Positions 17,131-25,272 of a stretch of 64,000 nt of DNA are shown here, piece by piece. The position numbers and the translations under genes were made by a program. Every line of letters begins with the position of its first letter. Within the stretch, counting starts at the first letter, position 1. Location: contig NZ_CP054861.1 in assembly GCF_013459645.1 (NCBI RefSeq), positions 1,538,001-1,602,000 on the forward strand, written 5' to 3'. Origin of the DNA: Martelella sp. NC20 (GTDB lineage Bacteria; Pseudomonadota; Alphaproteobacteria; Rhizobiales; Rhizobiaceae). A model generated the notes under the pieces. The model had not been told where the DNA came from and made no database searches. It worked only from the letters and a program-made list of their open reading frames with translations.

Positions 17131-17512
17131 GGGTAACCTCTCCGTCTATGACCACATGTTCAGCCCCGATCCAGGGCATCCACTCCGTCCGTTCGGCAAA
17201 CCGCTTCTCGTCCTCCAGAAGCTGGCGGTAGCATTCGCGCGCGTCCGCGTCGGTGAAGGACCACTCCAGGTCCTCCCGGCTTCGCCAGTAGAGCTCGGCC
17301 ATGCCGAACGGGTATTGCGCCGGCTGGTTCCTGGAGGCGGCCATCACGCCCTCGAGCCTGTGCGGAGTCCGCAGGGTCTGGACGTAGCGCGCCAGACGAA
17401 GCTTTTCGGAAAAGCGGCGCACCATGTCCCCGTGTTCGTCCATCCATCGGGACCGAACAATATCGGGAGCCAGATCCTTTCTTGCGAATATGCTGTATGT
17501 AATCTTGATCAT
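17123..17512 (-). CDS. EthD-domain protein
   Basis: The product is 129 aa from ATG 17512, preceded by GAGGAGG; a longer frame from 17569 has an implausible N-terminus and would run through the putative operator. It is a dimeric alpha/beta-barrel (EthD-like) protein: IKITYSIFARKDL, WMDEHGDMVRRF, and an FTDADARECYRQLLEDEKRF helix. EthD proteins accompany oxygenases or act as small lyases or isomerases; their function is often unknown. It is the first gene of the minus-strand operon, divergent from the acyl-CoA dehydrogenase. Confidence 0.75.
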   Translation of the reverse strand: MIKITYSIFARKDLAPDIVRSRWMDEHGDMVRRFSEKLRLARYVQTLRTPHRLEGVMAASRNQPAQYPFGMAELYWRSREDLEWSFTDADARECYRQLLEDEKRFAERTEWMPWIGAEHVVIDGEVTHE

Positions 17513-17534
17513 CGCTTCCTCCTCGCGTATAAAA

Positions 17535-17554
17535 ACAAACAGCCGTTCTTTTGT
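17535..17554. promoter_or_regulatory. Putative TetR operator, site A
   Basis: ACAAACAGCCGTTCTTTTGT lies midway between the divergent starts at 17512 and 17599. It shares the ACAAAC...CGTT core with sites B-E in the cluster and is the weakest palindrome of the five. Confidence 0.5.
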
Positions 17555-17598
17555 CAAACAGATAATCATGCCTGAGAATAGGCGCCAAGGAGGTCGAA

Positions 17599-18759
17599 AT
17601 GCTGCCCCATCTCATAAACGTCACACCCGAACAGGAAATGTTGCGCGAGGCCCTCGAGGGAACGATCGACCGTGTCTCTCCGGTCTCCAAGGTTCAGCGG
17701 CTCGACAACGCCAAGACCTTCGACGCGGATCTGCACGCTGCCCTTGCCGAACTGGGCATTATGGGCATCGGCATACCGGAAGAAATGGACGGCAGCGGCG
17801 GCGGGGTCGTGGAGCAGGCCATTGTGCTCGAGGTGCTCGGCCGCAAGGCGACCTCGATGGCGGTCTTTATGGTCGTGCATTACATGATCACGCGCATCAT
17901 CAAGGAAAACGGCAGCGACGCGCAGAAGGTGGAGTATCTGGTGCCGCTGCTCAAGGGGCAGTCCAAGGCCTCCTTCTGCCTGACCGAAGCTGGCGGCGGC
18001 ACGGATATCCTGGCCTCCATGAAGACCAAGGCCGTGCGCGACGGCGACGACTGGCTGATTTCCGGCAACAAGATGTGGATCAGCGGCGCCTCGACCAGCG
18101 ACATCATGGTTGTCCTTGCCCGGACCGGGGAGCATCGCAGCCGGGGCCTTTCCATGTTCCTTGTCCCCACCCGCGCCGAAGGCGTCCAGGCCACTGAACT
18201 GAACACGATGGCGATCAACGGCTATGACACAAATGCCCTGTCGCTCGACAATGTCCGCGTGCCGGCCGATGCCATCCTCGGTCAGCTCGACAACGGGTTT
18301 CCGCAGGTGGTCGCGACGCTCAATGGCGAGAGGATTAATGCTGCCGCGGTGGCCGTCGGCATCGGCCGGGGCGCGATCGAGGTCACGCGCGACTATGCCG
18401 CCGACCGTCAGGCCTTCGGGCGACCGATCGGCCAGTTCCAGGCCGTCCAGCACCAGTTGGCGGTGGCGGGCATCGCCATCGAATCCGCCTGGTCCATGGT
18501 GATGGAAGCCGCCCGCCGCGATGAGGCCGGCGAGGCGACGGATGTGCTGAGCTCGATGGCGAAATGGGCGTCGGCCCGTGCCGCCGTGGACTGCACCGAT
18601 ACCGGGATGGAGATTTTTGCGGGCGCCGGCTTCGACATGGACCTGCCCATCCAGCGTTATTATCGCGATGTCCGGCTCTATTCCTTCGCGCCGCTCAACC
18701 AGAATATGTCGCTGAACATGATCGCCGAACGCTGGCTCGGTTTTCCCCGCTCATTCTGA
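17599..18759 (+). CDS. Acyl-CoA dehydrogenase, isovaleryl-type active site
   Basis: The product is 386 aa, with a strong AAGGAGG before the ATG. FAD-dependent alpha,beta-dehydrogenase with the usual signatures CLTEAGGGTD (~127-136) and FGRPIGQFQAVQHQLA (~273-288). The C-terminal block where most family members have the catalytic Glu (IYEGT) reads LYSFAPLNQNM and lacks it. A Glu is present at 244 in LNGERINAAA, matching the position used by isovaleryl-CoA dehydrogenases. A branched or 3-methyl acyl-CoA substrate is therefore likely. It is 16 bp from the biotin carboxylase gene, so dehydrogenation and carboxylation are co-expressed. Confidence 0.9.
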   Translation: MLPHLINVTPEQEMLREALEGTIDRVSPVSKVQRLDNAKTFDADLHAALAELGIMGIGIPEEMDGSGGGVVEQAIVLEVLGRKATSMAVFMVVHYMITRIIKENGSDAQKVEYLVPLLKGQSKASFCLTEAGGGTDILASMKTKAVRDGDDWLISGNKMWISGASTSDIMVVLARTGEHRSRGLSMFLVPTRAEGVQATELNTMAINGYDTNALSLDNVRVPADAILGQLDNGFPQVVATLNGERINAAAVAVGIGRGAIEVTRDYAADRQAFGRPIGQFQAVQHQLAVAGIAIESAWSMVMEAARRDEAGEATDVLSSMAKWASARAAVDCTDTGMEIFAGAGFDMDLPIQRYYRDVRLYSFAPLNQNMSLNMIAERWLGFPRSF

Positions 18760-18775
18760 CGTTACGAGGTAGGAC

Positions 18776-20137
18776 ATGACCAAGAAGATTCTCATCGCGA
18801 ACCGTGGCGAGATCGCCTGCCGCATCATCCGTACCGTACAGAAGATGGGGTATGAGGCCGTCGCGGTCTATTCCGAGGCGGACAAGTCCGCGCTGCACGT
18901 GCGCCTAGCTGACGAAGCGCACGAGATCGGCCCCGCCCGGCCGACCGAAAGCTATCTTGATGCCGGGCGGATACTGGAAGTCGCGACGCGCATCGCCGCC
19001 GCCGCCGTCCATCCCGGTTACGGTTTCCTGTCAGAGAACACCGGCTTCTCAGAGGCCTGTGAGCAGGCCGGCATCGCCTTTATCGGGCCGTCGGCGGAGA
19101 CGATCCGCATGATGGGGGACAAGAACGAGGCGCGCGCCGTGGCCCGCAGTGCCGGCGTGCCGGTTCTCGAGGGAACGCCAAAATTGGACCCCGCGGACGC
19201 GGAGGGGATTCTCGCCGCAGGAGAACAGATCGGCTTTCCGGTGCTGGTCAAGGCTGCCGGGGGAGGGGGCGGGATCGGTCTGCGCCCGGTCGAGGCGGCC
19301 GACAAGCTGGTGGCCGCCGTGCAGACCACCTCGGCGCAGGCCGAGCGGGCGTTTTCGGACCCTTCCGTCTATCTTGAAAAGCTCGTCCGCCGCGCCCGCC
19401 ATATCGAGGTGCAGGTTTTCGGCTTCGGCGGCGAGGGGGCGGTGCACCTCTGGCATCGCGAGTGTTCCGCGCAGCGGCGTTATCAGAAAATCCTGGAGGA
19501 GGCCCGCCCGAGACATCTCGATCCGAAGGCGGCGCAGGGCATGCTGGATTCGGCCGTCGCGCTTGCCAGGGCCACAAACTACGTCGGCGCCGGCACGGTC
19601 GAATATCTCTACGATGACGAGACCGGTGCGTTTTACTTCATGGAGATGAATACCCGCCTGCAAGTTGAACATCCCGTCACCGAGATGATCACCGGTCTCG
19701 ATCTTGTTCAACTGCAGATCAGGCAAGCGCTGGGCGAGGACCTGTCGCAGGAACTGACACAGGGCGCTGTCCGCGACGATGGCCACGCAATCGAAGTGCG
19801 GGTCTGCGCGGAACGCCCCGACAAGCAGTTCATCCCCAGCCCCGGGAAGATCGAGAAGCTGAGCCTCCCGGACCTGCCCGATATCCGCGTCGACACGGGG
19901 TTCGAGGCGGGCGATTCCGTCACTCCGTTCTACGACAGCCTTGTGATGAAGGTGATCGCCTGGGGGGATGATCGCGACCAGGCAATCCACCGGCTCACCG
20001 AAGCGCTCGATGCGACCGAGTTCGAAGGGCTGAGGACGAATATCGCGTTTCTGCGACAGCTCGTGCGGCACCCGGAGTTCCGGGCGGATCGGCTGCACAC
20101 GAAATTCGTCGAAGAGAACATCAAGGATCTGGTCTAG
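18776..20137 (+). CDS. Biotin carboxylase subunit of an acyl-CoA carboxylase
   Basis: The product is 453 aa, the length of a free-standing AccC-type subunit with no fused biotin carrier. It starts KILIANRGEIACRIIRT; the glycine-rich loop FPVLVKAAGGGGGIGL is at ~154-169; the catalytic region includes ECSAQRR (~229-235) and FMEMNTRLQVEHPVTEM (~289-305). It carboxylates biotin using ATP and bicarbonate. The carrier (25046-25261) and carboxyltransferase (25273-26814) are encoded on the other strand 5-7 kb away, so the holoenzyme is assembled from two transcription units. Confidence 0.93.
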   Translation: MTKKILIANRGEIACRIIRTVQKMGYEAVAVYSEADKSALHVRLADEAHEIGPARPTESYLDAGRILEVATRIAAAAVHPGYGFLSENTGFSEACEQAGIAFIGPSAETIRMMGDKNEARAVARSAGVPVLEGTPKLDPADAEGILAAGEQIGFPVLVKAAGGGGGIGLRPVEAADKLVAAVQTTSAQAERAFSDPSVYLEKLVRRARHIEVQVFGFGGEGAVHLWHRECSAQRRYQKILEEARPRHLDPKAAQGMLDSAVALARATNYVGAGTVEYLYDDETGAFYFMEMNTRLQVEHPVTEMITGLDLVQLQIRQALGEDLSQELTQGAVRDDGHAIEVRVCAERPDKQFIPSPGKIEKLSLPDLPDIRVDTGFEAGDSVTPFYDSLVMKVIAWGDDRDQAIHRLTEALDATEFEGLRTNIAFLRQLVRHPEFRADRLHTKFVEENIKDLV

Positions 20138-20149
20138 ATTCGACCGCTG

Positions 20150-20171
20150 CGCCGGCCCCGGCCGTCCGGCG
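20150..20171. terminator. Possible hairpin between convergent genes
   Basis: CGCCGG (20150-20155) and CCGGCG (20166-20171) form a GC-rich stem-loop just after the biotin carboxylase stop and before the convergent hydratase stop. No T-run follows, so intrinsic termination is uncertain. Confidence 0.35.
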
Positions 20172-20214
20172 TAGCAGGCTTCCGGCCCGTCGGAATCTCC
20201 CGTGACGCGGAGCC

Positions 20215-21000
20215 TTACTCTGACCCACCGAACATGCGGGTGCGTTCTTGCGAGAACCGCGCAAGATTGTCGCGCAGCACCTGCGAATGCATCAGGGTGC
20301 GGAACGCGGCCCTTTCATTTTCAAGTGCGGCGTCGATCGGCAGATGGTCGTCGTCAGCCAGTTCCCGACAGGCGCGAATTGTCTGTGGCGGCATGGCGGC
20401 GATGCGGTGGGCGATCTGGGACACCCTCACCGCAAGATCCGCCGCCGGCACGATCTCGGACACCAGACCGATCTCGCAGGCGCGCGCGGCGCTGATCGGC
20501 TCTCCGGTCAGAATCATGTGTTCGGCAACTGCGGGAGGGATCATGCGCCTCAGCCGCGTGACGCCGCCGGCGCCCGCCATCGCGCCGATCCGGACTTCGG
20601 GAAGCGCGAACCGCGCGCGGTCGGACGCGATCCGAATATCCGCGGCCAGCGCAAGTTCCAGCCCGCCGCCCATGGCGTCGCCATTGATCGCGGCAATCAA
20701 TGGTTTGCCCAGCCGTCGGTTGGTCAGGCCGCAGAAATGTTGTGGGTCCTTGCCGGCCTCGATGGCCGACGCCAGATACGGCAGAAAAGTCCCGATATCG
20801 GCCCCCGCACAGAAGGACCGATCTCCCGCGCCGGTCAGAACGATGGCCCGCACCTCGTCGTCGGCTTCCAGTTCTGGCCAGATCGCGGCCAGCGCCTCGT
20901 GCGTCTCCGGATCGATAGCATTCAGCTTGGCCGGCCTGTCGATCGACACCCACGCCACCGGTCCGCGCGTTTCCCTGATGATACCCAAAGCTTCCTCCAT
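20215..21000 (-). CDS. Enoyl-CoA hydratase/isomerase
   Basis: The product is 261 aa, standard for crotonases. Oxyanion-hole regions are LTGAGDRSFCAGADIGTF (~55-72) and INGDAMGGGLELALAADIRIA (~105-125). The first acid position reads ALPEVRIGAMAGAGG with a Glu in PEV, as in active hydratases. It is divergent from the HMG-CoA-lyase-like gene, with putative operator site B between them. It probably hydrates an unsaturated CoA intermediate, although three crotonase genes in the cluster (one dead) make the exact step unclear. Confidence 0.9.
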   Translation of the reverse strand: MEEALGIIRETRGPVAWVSIDRPAKLNAIDPETHEALAAIWPELEADDEVRAIVLTGAGDRSFCAGADIGTFLPYLASAIEAGKDPQHFCGLTNRRLGKPLIAAINGDAMGGGLELALAADIRIASDRARFALPEVRIGAMAGAGGVTRLRRMIPPAVAEHMILTGEPISAARACEIGLVSEIVPAADLAVRVSQIAHRIAAMPPQTIRACRELADDDHLPIDAALENERAAFRTLMHSQVLRDNLARFSQERTRMFGGSE

Positions 21001-21063
21001 CCGTACTTCGATCCTAGCACCCTGTCGGGAACAAGGCTTGAAGAAAACGTCTCAATGACATAT

Positions 21064-21083
21064 ACAAACATACGTTAGTTTAC
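21064..21083. promoter_or_regulatory. Putative TetR operator, site B
   Basis: The core AAACATACGTTAGTTT (21066-21081) pairs 12 of 16 positions as a palindrome. It lies between the divergent hydratase (21000) and lyase (21110) genes, 27 bp before the lyase start. Read on the other strand it matches site E closely. Confidence 0.6.
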
Positions 21084-21109
21084 AAATCGAGATGCAAGGG
21101 CATAAAACA

Positions 21110-22054
21110 ATGAGCGACTTTCCGAAGGCCATACATCTGCACGAAGAGGGCCCGCGCGAAGGCATCCAGATCGAGAAGGCGCAGTTGACGGTAGATCAGA
21201 AAGTAGAGCTGATCGACTCTCTTGCCGCAACCGGTCTCAAGCAGATCGACTGCGTGTCATTCGTCAACCCCAAGCGGGTGCCAAGCATGGCCGACGCAGA
21301 CGAGGTTGCCCGCGCCATCCCCAAGCGCGACGGCGTTCGCTATACCGGCCTCTGGCTGAACCAGCAAGGTCTGGAGCGCGCGCTGGAACTGCCGCTCGAC
21401 ATCATGGGATCGCTGCGCGTCACGGCATCGGAAACCTTTTCGATCAAGAACACCAACAAGAACATCGAGCAGACCTTCGACGAGCAACGCAAATGGCTGG
21501 AGACCTACCGCGCTCATGATATCGAGCTTGAGTGGGGTTACATCATGACGGCCTTCGGATGCACCTATGAAGGTCACGTACCGATCAGCCGGGTGATGGA
21601 CATGGCGGCCAGGATCGTGGAGCTGGCGAAAGAGTATTCGCAGCCGCTCAAGGGCATTTATCTTGCGGATACGGTGGGTTTCGCGATGCCGCGCGATATC
21701 GAGGAAAGGGTCGGCGCGCTGCGGGAACGCTACCCCGATCTGCGGGTCGGGCTGCACCTGCACGATACCAGGGGCACCGGTATGCCGAACGTCTATGCCG
21801 CCTTGCGCATGGGCGTTGACCAGTTCGACAGCTCGACCGCCGGACTTGGCGGCTGCCCGTTTGCCGATCACAAGGGCGCGGCGGGCAATGTCTGCACCGA
21901 AGATATTGTCTTCATGTGTGAGGAGATGGGCATCAGCACGGGCGTGGATCTCGACGCGCTGATCGAAACCGCGCGGATGGCCGAGGCCATGTTCGGTCAC
22001 ACCTTGCCCGGAAAAGTCATGCACGCCGGAAGCCTGAGCCGTTTCCGCAGCTGA
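21110..22054 (+). CDS. HMG-CoA lyase family enzyme
   Basis: The product is 314 aa from MSDFPKAIHLHEEGPREG, chosen because AAGGG lies upstream; an ATG at 21092 would add six residues. It has the DRE-TIM metallolyase features EGPREGIQ (normally DGLRDG/EGPRDG), LHLHDTRGTGMPNVYAAL (metal His residues) and FDSSTAGLGGCPFADHKGAAGNVCTED with the catalytic Cys of the GLGGCP loop. HMG-CoA lyase cleaves 3-hydroxy-3-methylglutaryl-CoA to acetyl-CoA and acetoacetate; longer 3-hydroxy-3-alkylglutaryl-CoAs are used in terpene pathways. It ends the dehydrogenase-carboxylase-hydratase-lyase sequence encoded in this cluster. Confidence 0.9.
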   Translation: MSDFPKAIHLHEEGPREGIQIEKAQLTVDQKVELIDSLAATGLKQIDCVSFVNPKRVPSMADADEVARAIPKRDGVRYTGLWLNQQGLERALELPLDIMGSLRVTASETFSIKNTNKNIEQTFDEQRKWLETYRAHDIELEWGYIMTAFGCTYEGHVPISRVMDMAARIVELAKEYSQPLKGIYLADTVGFAMPRDIEERVGALRERYPDLRVGLHLHDTRGTGMPNVYAALRMGVDQFDSSTAGLGGCPFADHKGAAGNVCTEDIVFMCEEMGISTGVDLDALIETARMAEAMFGHTLPGKVMHAGSLSRFRS

Positions 22055-22089
22055 TCAGGGATATCGGCGTCCGCTGATCGGGCGGGCGC

Positions 22090-22704
22090 CTATGCCGCTT
22101 CCATCAGGTGTTCCTCGGGCACGCGCAGCATGGCGACGGCGAGGTCGATATATTCTTCCGTGATGGAGCTGATGCTTTCCTTGCCCTTCGGGCTGTACCA
22201 GTTGGCAATCTGGGTGAGCATCGCGAACAGGGCGAGCCGGACGGTGCGTCGGTTCGAAAATCTGAAGATGCCGCTTTCCTGACCTTTCTTCAGAATATGA
22301 TCCAGCCGGTCCTCGTATTCGTCACGCATCTTCACGATGTCGGCCCGGTTTTCGTCGGTAAGGCTGCGCAGCTCCATATTGCCGATGAACACTTCGTCCT
22401 TGCGTTTGGTGTGGAACAGAATGTGCACCCGGATAAAGGCGCGGAGCATTTCGAGCGGGTCGTCCAGACCCGCCATAGCCTGTTCCATGTCGTTGTTCAG
22501 ATCGCGGATGATGTCTCCCATCAGCGCATGCAGAAAATCCTGCTTGTTGCTGATGTAGTTGTAGAGAGAGCCGGCCTGAATTCCGACTTCCTTTGCCAGA
22601 TGCCTGAGGCTGACTGCATCATATCCGTGCCGCGCGATCAGGCGTATGCCAGCCTCACGCAGCAGCTTTTCGGTAACCTCGCCCTTGGACCCCAGTGTTC
22701 TCAA
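22090..22704 (-). CDS. TetR-family regulator, likely controlling the catabolic cluster
   Basis: The product is 204 aa. The N-terminal HTH is clear: EKLLREAGIRLIARHGYDAVSLRHLAKEVGIQAGSLYNYISNKQDFLHAL (~12-61). The C-terminal ligand domain is all-helical. It is the last gene of the minus-strand operon that starts at 26814 (after the SDR, 21 bp gap), and operator-like site C lies in front of that operon. Autoregulation plus control of sites A-E is inferred; TetR repressors of acyl-CoA catabolism typically respond to a pathway CoA thioester. Confidence 0.9.
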   Translation of the reverse strand: MRTLGSKGEVTEKLLREAGIRLIARHGYDAVSLRHLAKEVGIQAGSLYNYISNKQDFLHALMGDIIRDLNNDMEQAMAGLDDPLEMLRAFIRVHILFHTKRKDEVFIGNMELRSLTDENRADIVKMRDEYEDRLDHILKKGQESGIFRFSNRRTVRLALFAMLTQIANWYSPKGKESISSITEEYIDLAVAMLRVPEEHLMEAA

Positions 22705-22725
22705 TGTAACTTCCCGCCAAATTCA

Positions 22726-23490
22726 TCAGACAGACAGATATCCTCCGTCGACGGGCAGCATAACACCCGTGACATAGCTCGCCAATCTCGAAGCCAGAAA
22801 CACCGCCGGTCCAGCGAGTTCTTCCGGCTCGCCCGCGCGGCGCATGGGAATATGGTTCAGCAGCGCGGTCGATGCCTTTTCGTTGGACAGCGTCTCGGCC
22901 GTCATCGGCGTGCGCATCACGCCGGGGGCTATTCCGTTCACCCGGATTTCGTAGCGCGCAAGCTCGACAGAGAGGGACTTCGTCATCTGCAGCACCGCCC
23001 CCTTGGAAGCGGTGTAGGCCGTGGAATTCGGCGTGGCGACGAAGGACTGGATCGACCCGATATTGATGATCGACCCCTTGGTCGCCTTGAGCTGATCCAG
23101 GAACGCCATGGCGACCGAATAGCTTCCGGTCACGTTGACCTCGAAGGTCTTCTTCCACTTTTCGATGTCGGGATCTTCCTCGACGCGACCCCTGAGCAGG
23201 ATGCCCGCATTGTTGACCAGGCAGTCGATCGGGCCGCAGGACCTCTCGATTTCTGCCGCAATGGCCAGCACGCTGTCGCGATCCGAGATATCGAGGACAA
23301 AGGACCGGGCGTCCGCGCCGCAATCCCGCGCGGTTTTCGCCGCGGTGTCCCCGTTCAGATCGGCGCTCACAATGCGGGCTCCGGCAGCGGCCATGCCAAG
23401 AGCGATCGCCCTACCATTCCCTTGCCCCGCGCCCGTGACCAGGATCGTCTGTCCCTTCAGCAGGTCAGCCGGCATGATCTGTTCAGACAT
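22726..23490 (-). CDS. Short-chain dehydrogenase/reductase
   Basis: The product is 254 aa from MSEQIMPADLLKG, which overlaps the ligase stop by 8 bp; the longer upstream frame is not credible. Classical SDR motifs are present: cofactor loop TGAGQGNG (19-26), NNAG (93-96), Ser146, and YTASK with Tyr159 and Lys163. Asp44 after the second strand (VSADLNGD) favours NAD(H). It probably oxidises a hydroxyacyl-CoA or alcohol intermediate. It is co-transcribed with the ligase and TetR genes. Confidence 0.9.
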   Translation of the reverse strand: MSEQIMPADLLKGQTILVTGAGQGNGRAIALGMAAAGARIVSADLNGDTAAKTARDCGADARSFVLDISDRDSVLAIAAEIERSCGPIDCLVNNAGILLRGRVEEDPDIEKWKKTFEVNVTGSYSVAMAFLDQLKATKGSIINIGSIQSFVATPNSTAYTASKGAVLQMTKSLSVELARYEIRVNGIAPGVMRTPMTAETLSNEKASTALLNHIPMRRAGEPEELAGPAVFLASRLASYVTGVMLPVDGGYLSV

Positions 23491-25012
23491 CTTCCACTTC
23501 CTTGTCGGGGACCAGCCTGGCCCTGAGCTCTTTCTTGGCGATCTTGCCGCTGTCGTTGATCGGAATTTCGCCATAGCCGAGGAAAACGATCCGCTTGGGA
23601 ACCTTGTAGCCGGCGAGTTCGGTTTTTGCAAAGGCGATCAGTTCGGCCGCATCCTCCGAACAGCCGTCCTGGCATACGATGACCGCGACCACCTCTTCGC
23701 CCCACTTCTCGCTCGGGAAGCCCAGGATCGCCGCTTCGCGCACCGAAGCATGCTTCAGCAGTGCCTGCTCGACCTCCTGAGAATAGACGTTCAGCCCGCC
23801 GGTCTTGACCATGTCCTTCAGGCGGTCGTGGAACTGGACGAAACCGTTTTCGTCCATCGACCCCATGTCGCCGGTCCGCAGCCAGCCCTCGTGAAAAGTT
23901 TTGGCGGTCGCATCGGGCTTGTTGTGATAGCCCTTCATCACGCTTGGACCCCGCACGGCGATTTCGCCGACTTCGCCCCTTTCGGCATCGCTCAGATCCT
24001 CGCGGAAGATCTTGACGTCGAAGTTCAGGAAGGCGCGGCCGATGGAGCCCTGCGGCGCGCGTTCATAGTCCTTTTCCTTGAGAACCGTCACGATCACGCC
24101 CGCCTCGGACAACCCGTACTGGAAGAAGATCTCCACGCCGGGGATCAGGTCGTGCATCCGGTTCCGGTCCCGCCGCGACAGGTTGGCGCCGCCGACATAC
24201 CAGCGCTGGAACGAACTGAGGTCCGCTTTTGCAGCGTCAGGGTGATTGAAGATGTCACGCGCCATCGAGGGCGGCGTGAAGGCGTTCGTCACCTTGTGCT
24301 TTTCGATGGTCGCGATGGCCAGCGCCGGGTCGTATTTCGGAACGATCGTCGCCGTGGCGCCAAGATAGAGATGCGGCAGCAGCCAGCAGTTCAGCGCGGC
24401 GGCGTGATGCAGCGGGGTGAGCAACATGGTGTTGTCATCCTCGTGCATCCGGGTGTCGATGACTTCGTGCAGCGTATTCCAGAACACGTTCTCATGCGAA
24501 AGCATGACGCCCTTCGAGGGGCCGGTCGTGCCGCCGGTATAAATGATGACCTTGGTCCACGCGCGGTCAATTTCCACGCCGCAGGGCTCCGATGACGCAT
24601 CGGCCAGAAACCCGTCGCGGTCCGCGGTGTCGAAAACGACCTGCGTATCGATCCCCGAAACCTCGGAGGTCAGACCAACCAGATCAGAACTCACGAACAC
24701 GATCCCGGCGCCCGAATCCGCGACAAGCGCTGCGATTTCATGGGCCATCAGCCGATAGTTCAACGGGACCGCCACGCAGCCGGACTTGATGATGCCGACG
24801 AAGGCTTCGACCCAGTCTATCGTCGAATGCATCACCATGGCGATGCGGTCGCCGCTGCTGGCTCCGGTTGCGCGTATCGCGTTGGCGATCCGGTTGGACA
24901 CGCGGTCCAGCTCGGCATAGCTCACGTTGCGATCGTTCTGGATAAGAGCTGTCTTGTCCGGAAATCGTCCCGCGTTGTGGGTGACATGAGAGCCGACATC
25001 CATTCTCATCAT
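23483..25012 (-). CDS. Acyl-CoA synthetase (AMP-forming)
   Basis: The product is 509 aa, with GGGAGGA before the ATG. It activates a carboxylic acid to its CoA thioester with ATP. Motifs: P-loop-like IYTGGTTGPSKGVMLSH (~158-174), FFQYGLSEAGVIVT (~295-308), WLRTGDMGSMDENGFVQFHDRLKDMVKTGGLNVYS (~390-425) and the catalytic Lys in NDSGKIAKKELRAR near the C-terminus. It is a medium-length, class I-type enzyme; the substrate is not predictable. It is the entry step for the cluster and is co-transcribed with the carboxyltransferase and biotin carrier. Confidence 0.92.
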   Translation of the reverse strand: MMRMDVGSHVTHNAGRFPDKTALIQNDRNVSYAELDRVSNRIANAIRATGASSGDRIAMVMHSTIDWVEAFVGIIKSGCVAVPLNYRLMAHEIAALVADSGAGIVFVSSDLVGLTSEVSGIDTQVVFDTADRDGFLADASSEPCGVEIDRAWTKVIIYTGGTTGPSKGVMLSHENVFWNTLHEVIDTRMHEDDNTMLLTPLHHAAALNCWLLPHLYLGATATIVPKYDPALAIATIEKHKVTNAFTPPSMARDIFNHPDAAKADLSSFQRWYVGGANLSRRDRNRMHDLIPGVEIFFQYGLSEAGVIVTVLKEKDYERAPQGSIGRAFLNFDVKIFREDLSDAERGEVGEIAVRGPSVMKGYHNKPDATAKTFHEGWLRTGDMGSMDENGFVQFHDRLKDMVKTGGLNVYSQEVEQALLKHASVREAAILGFPSEKWGEEVVAVIVCQDGCSEDAAELIAFAKTELAGYKVPKRIVFLGYGEIPINDSGKIAKKELRARLVPDKEVEDV

Positions 25013-25045
25013 TTTACTATCCTCCCCATCTCTAGCTGATGCCTA

Positions 25046-25261
25046 TCAGGAATAACTGAAGAGCGACGTGCCCTCGTCGACGGTATCGCCTTCGGCGACC
25101 ATCAGCTTGTCCACCGTGCCGGCATCGTCGGCTTCGATGTTGATCTCCATCTTCATCGACTCAAGGATTGCCACAGTATCGCCAATATCGAAACTGTCGC
25201 CTTCCTTGACCAGGATCTTCCAGACGTTTCCTGCCATGATAGAATCGATCGTTTTTGCCAT
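25046..25261 (-). CDS. Free-standing biotin carboxyl carrier protein, 71 aa
   Basis: The whole protein is one biotinyl domain: MAKTIDSIMAGNVWKILVKE at the start, the biotinylation motif ESMKMEI with Lys37, and a closing DTVDEGTSLFSYS. AAGGAG precedes the start. The Thr/Pro/Ala-rich N-terminal extension of AccB is absent, and the domain is not fused to the biotin carboxylase as in MccA/LiuD. It lies 11 bp after the carboxyltransferase gene. It shuttles carboxybiotin between the subunits encoded at 18776 and 25273. Confidence 0.93.
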   Translation of the reverse strand: MAKTIDSIMAGNVWKILVKEGDSFDIGDTVAILESMKMEINIEADDAGTVDKLMVAEGDTVDEGTSLFSYS

Positions 25262-25272
25262 TTTTTTACTCC

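Noticed and set aside
17513..17569. N-terminal extension of the EthD gene to 17569
   Set aside because: The extra residues do not resemble the family, and a strong GAGGAGG sits directly before the ATG at 17512; the extension would also cover the putative operator.
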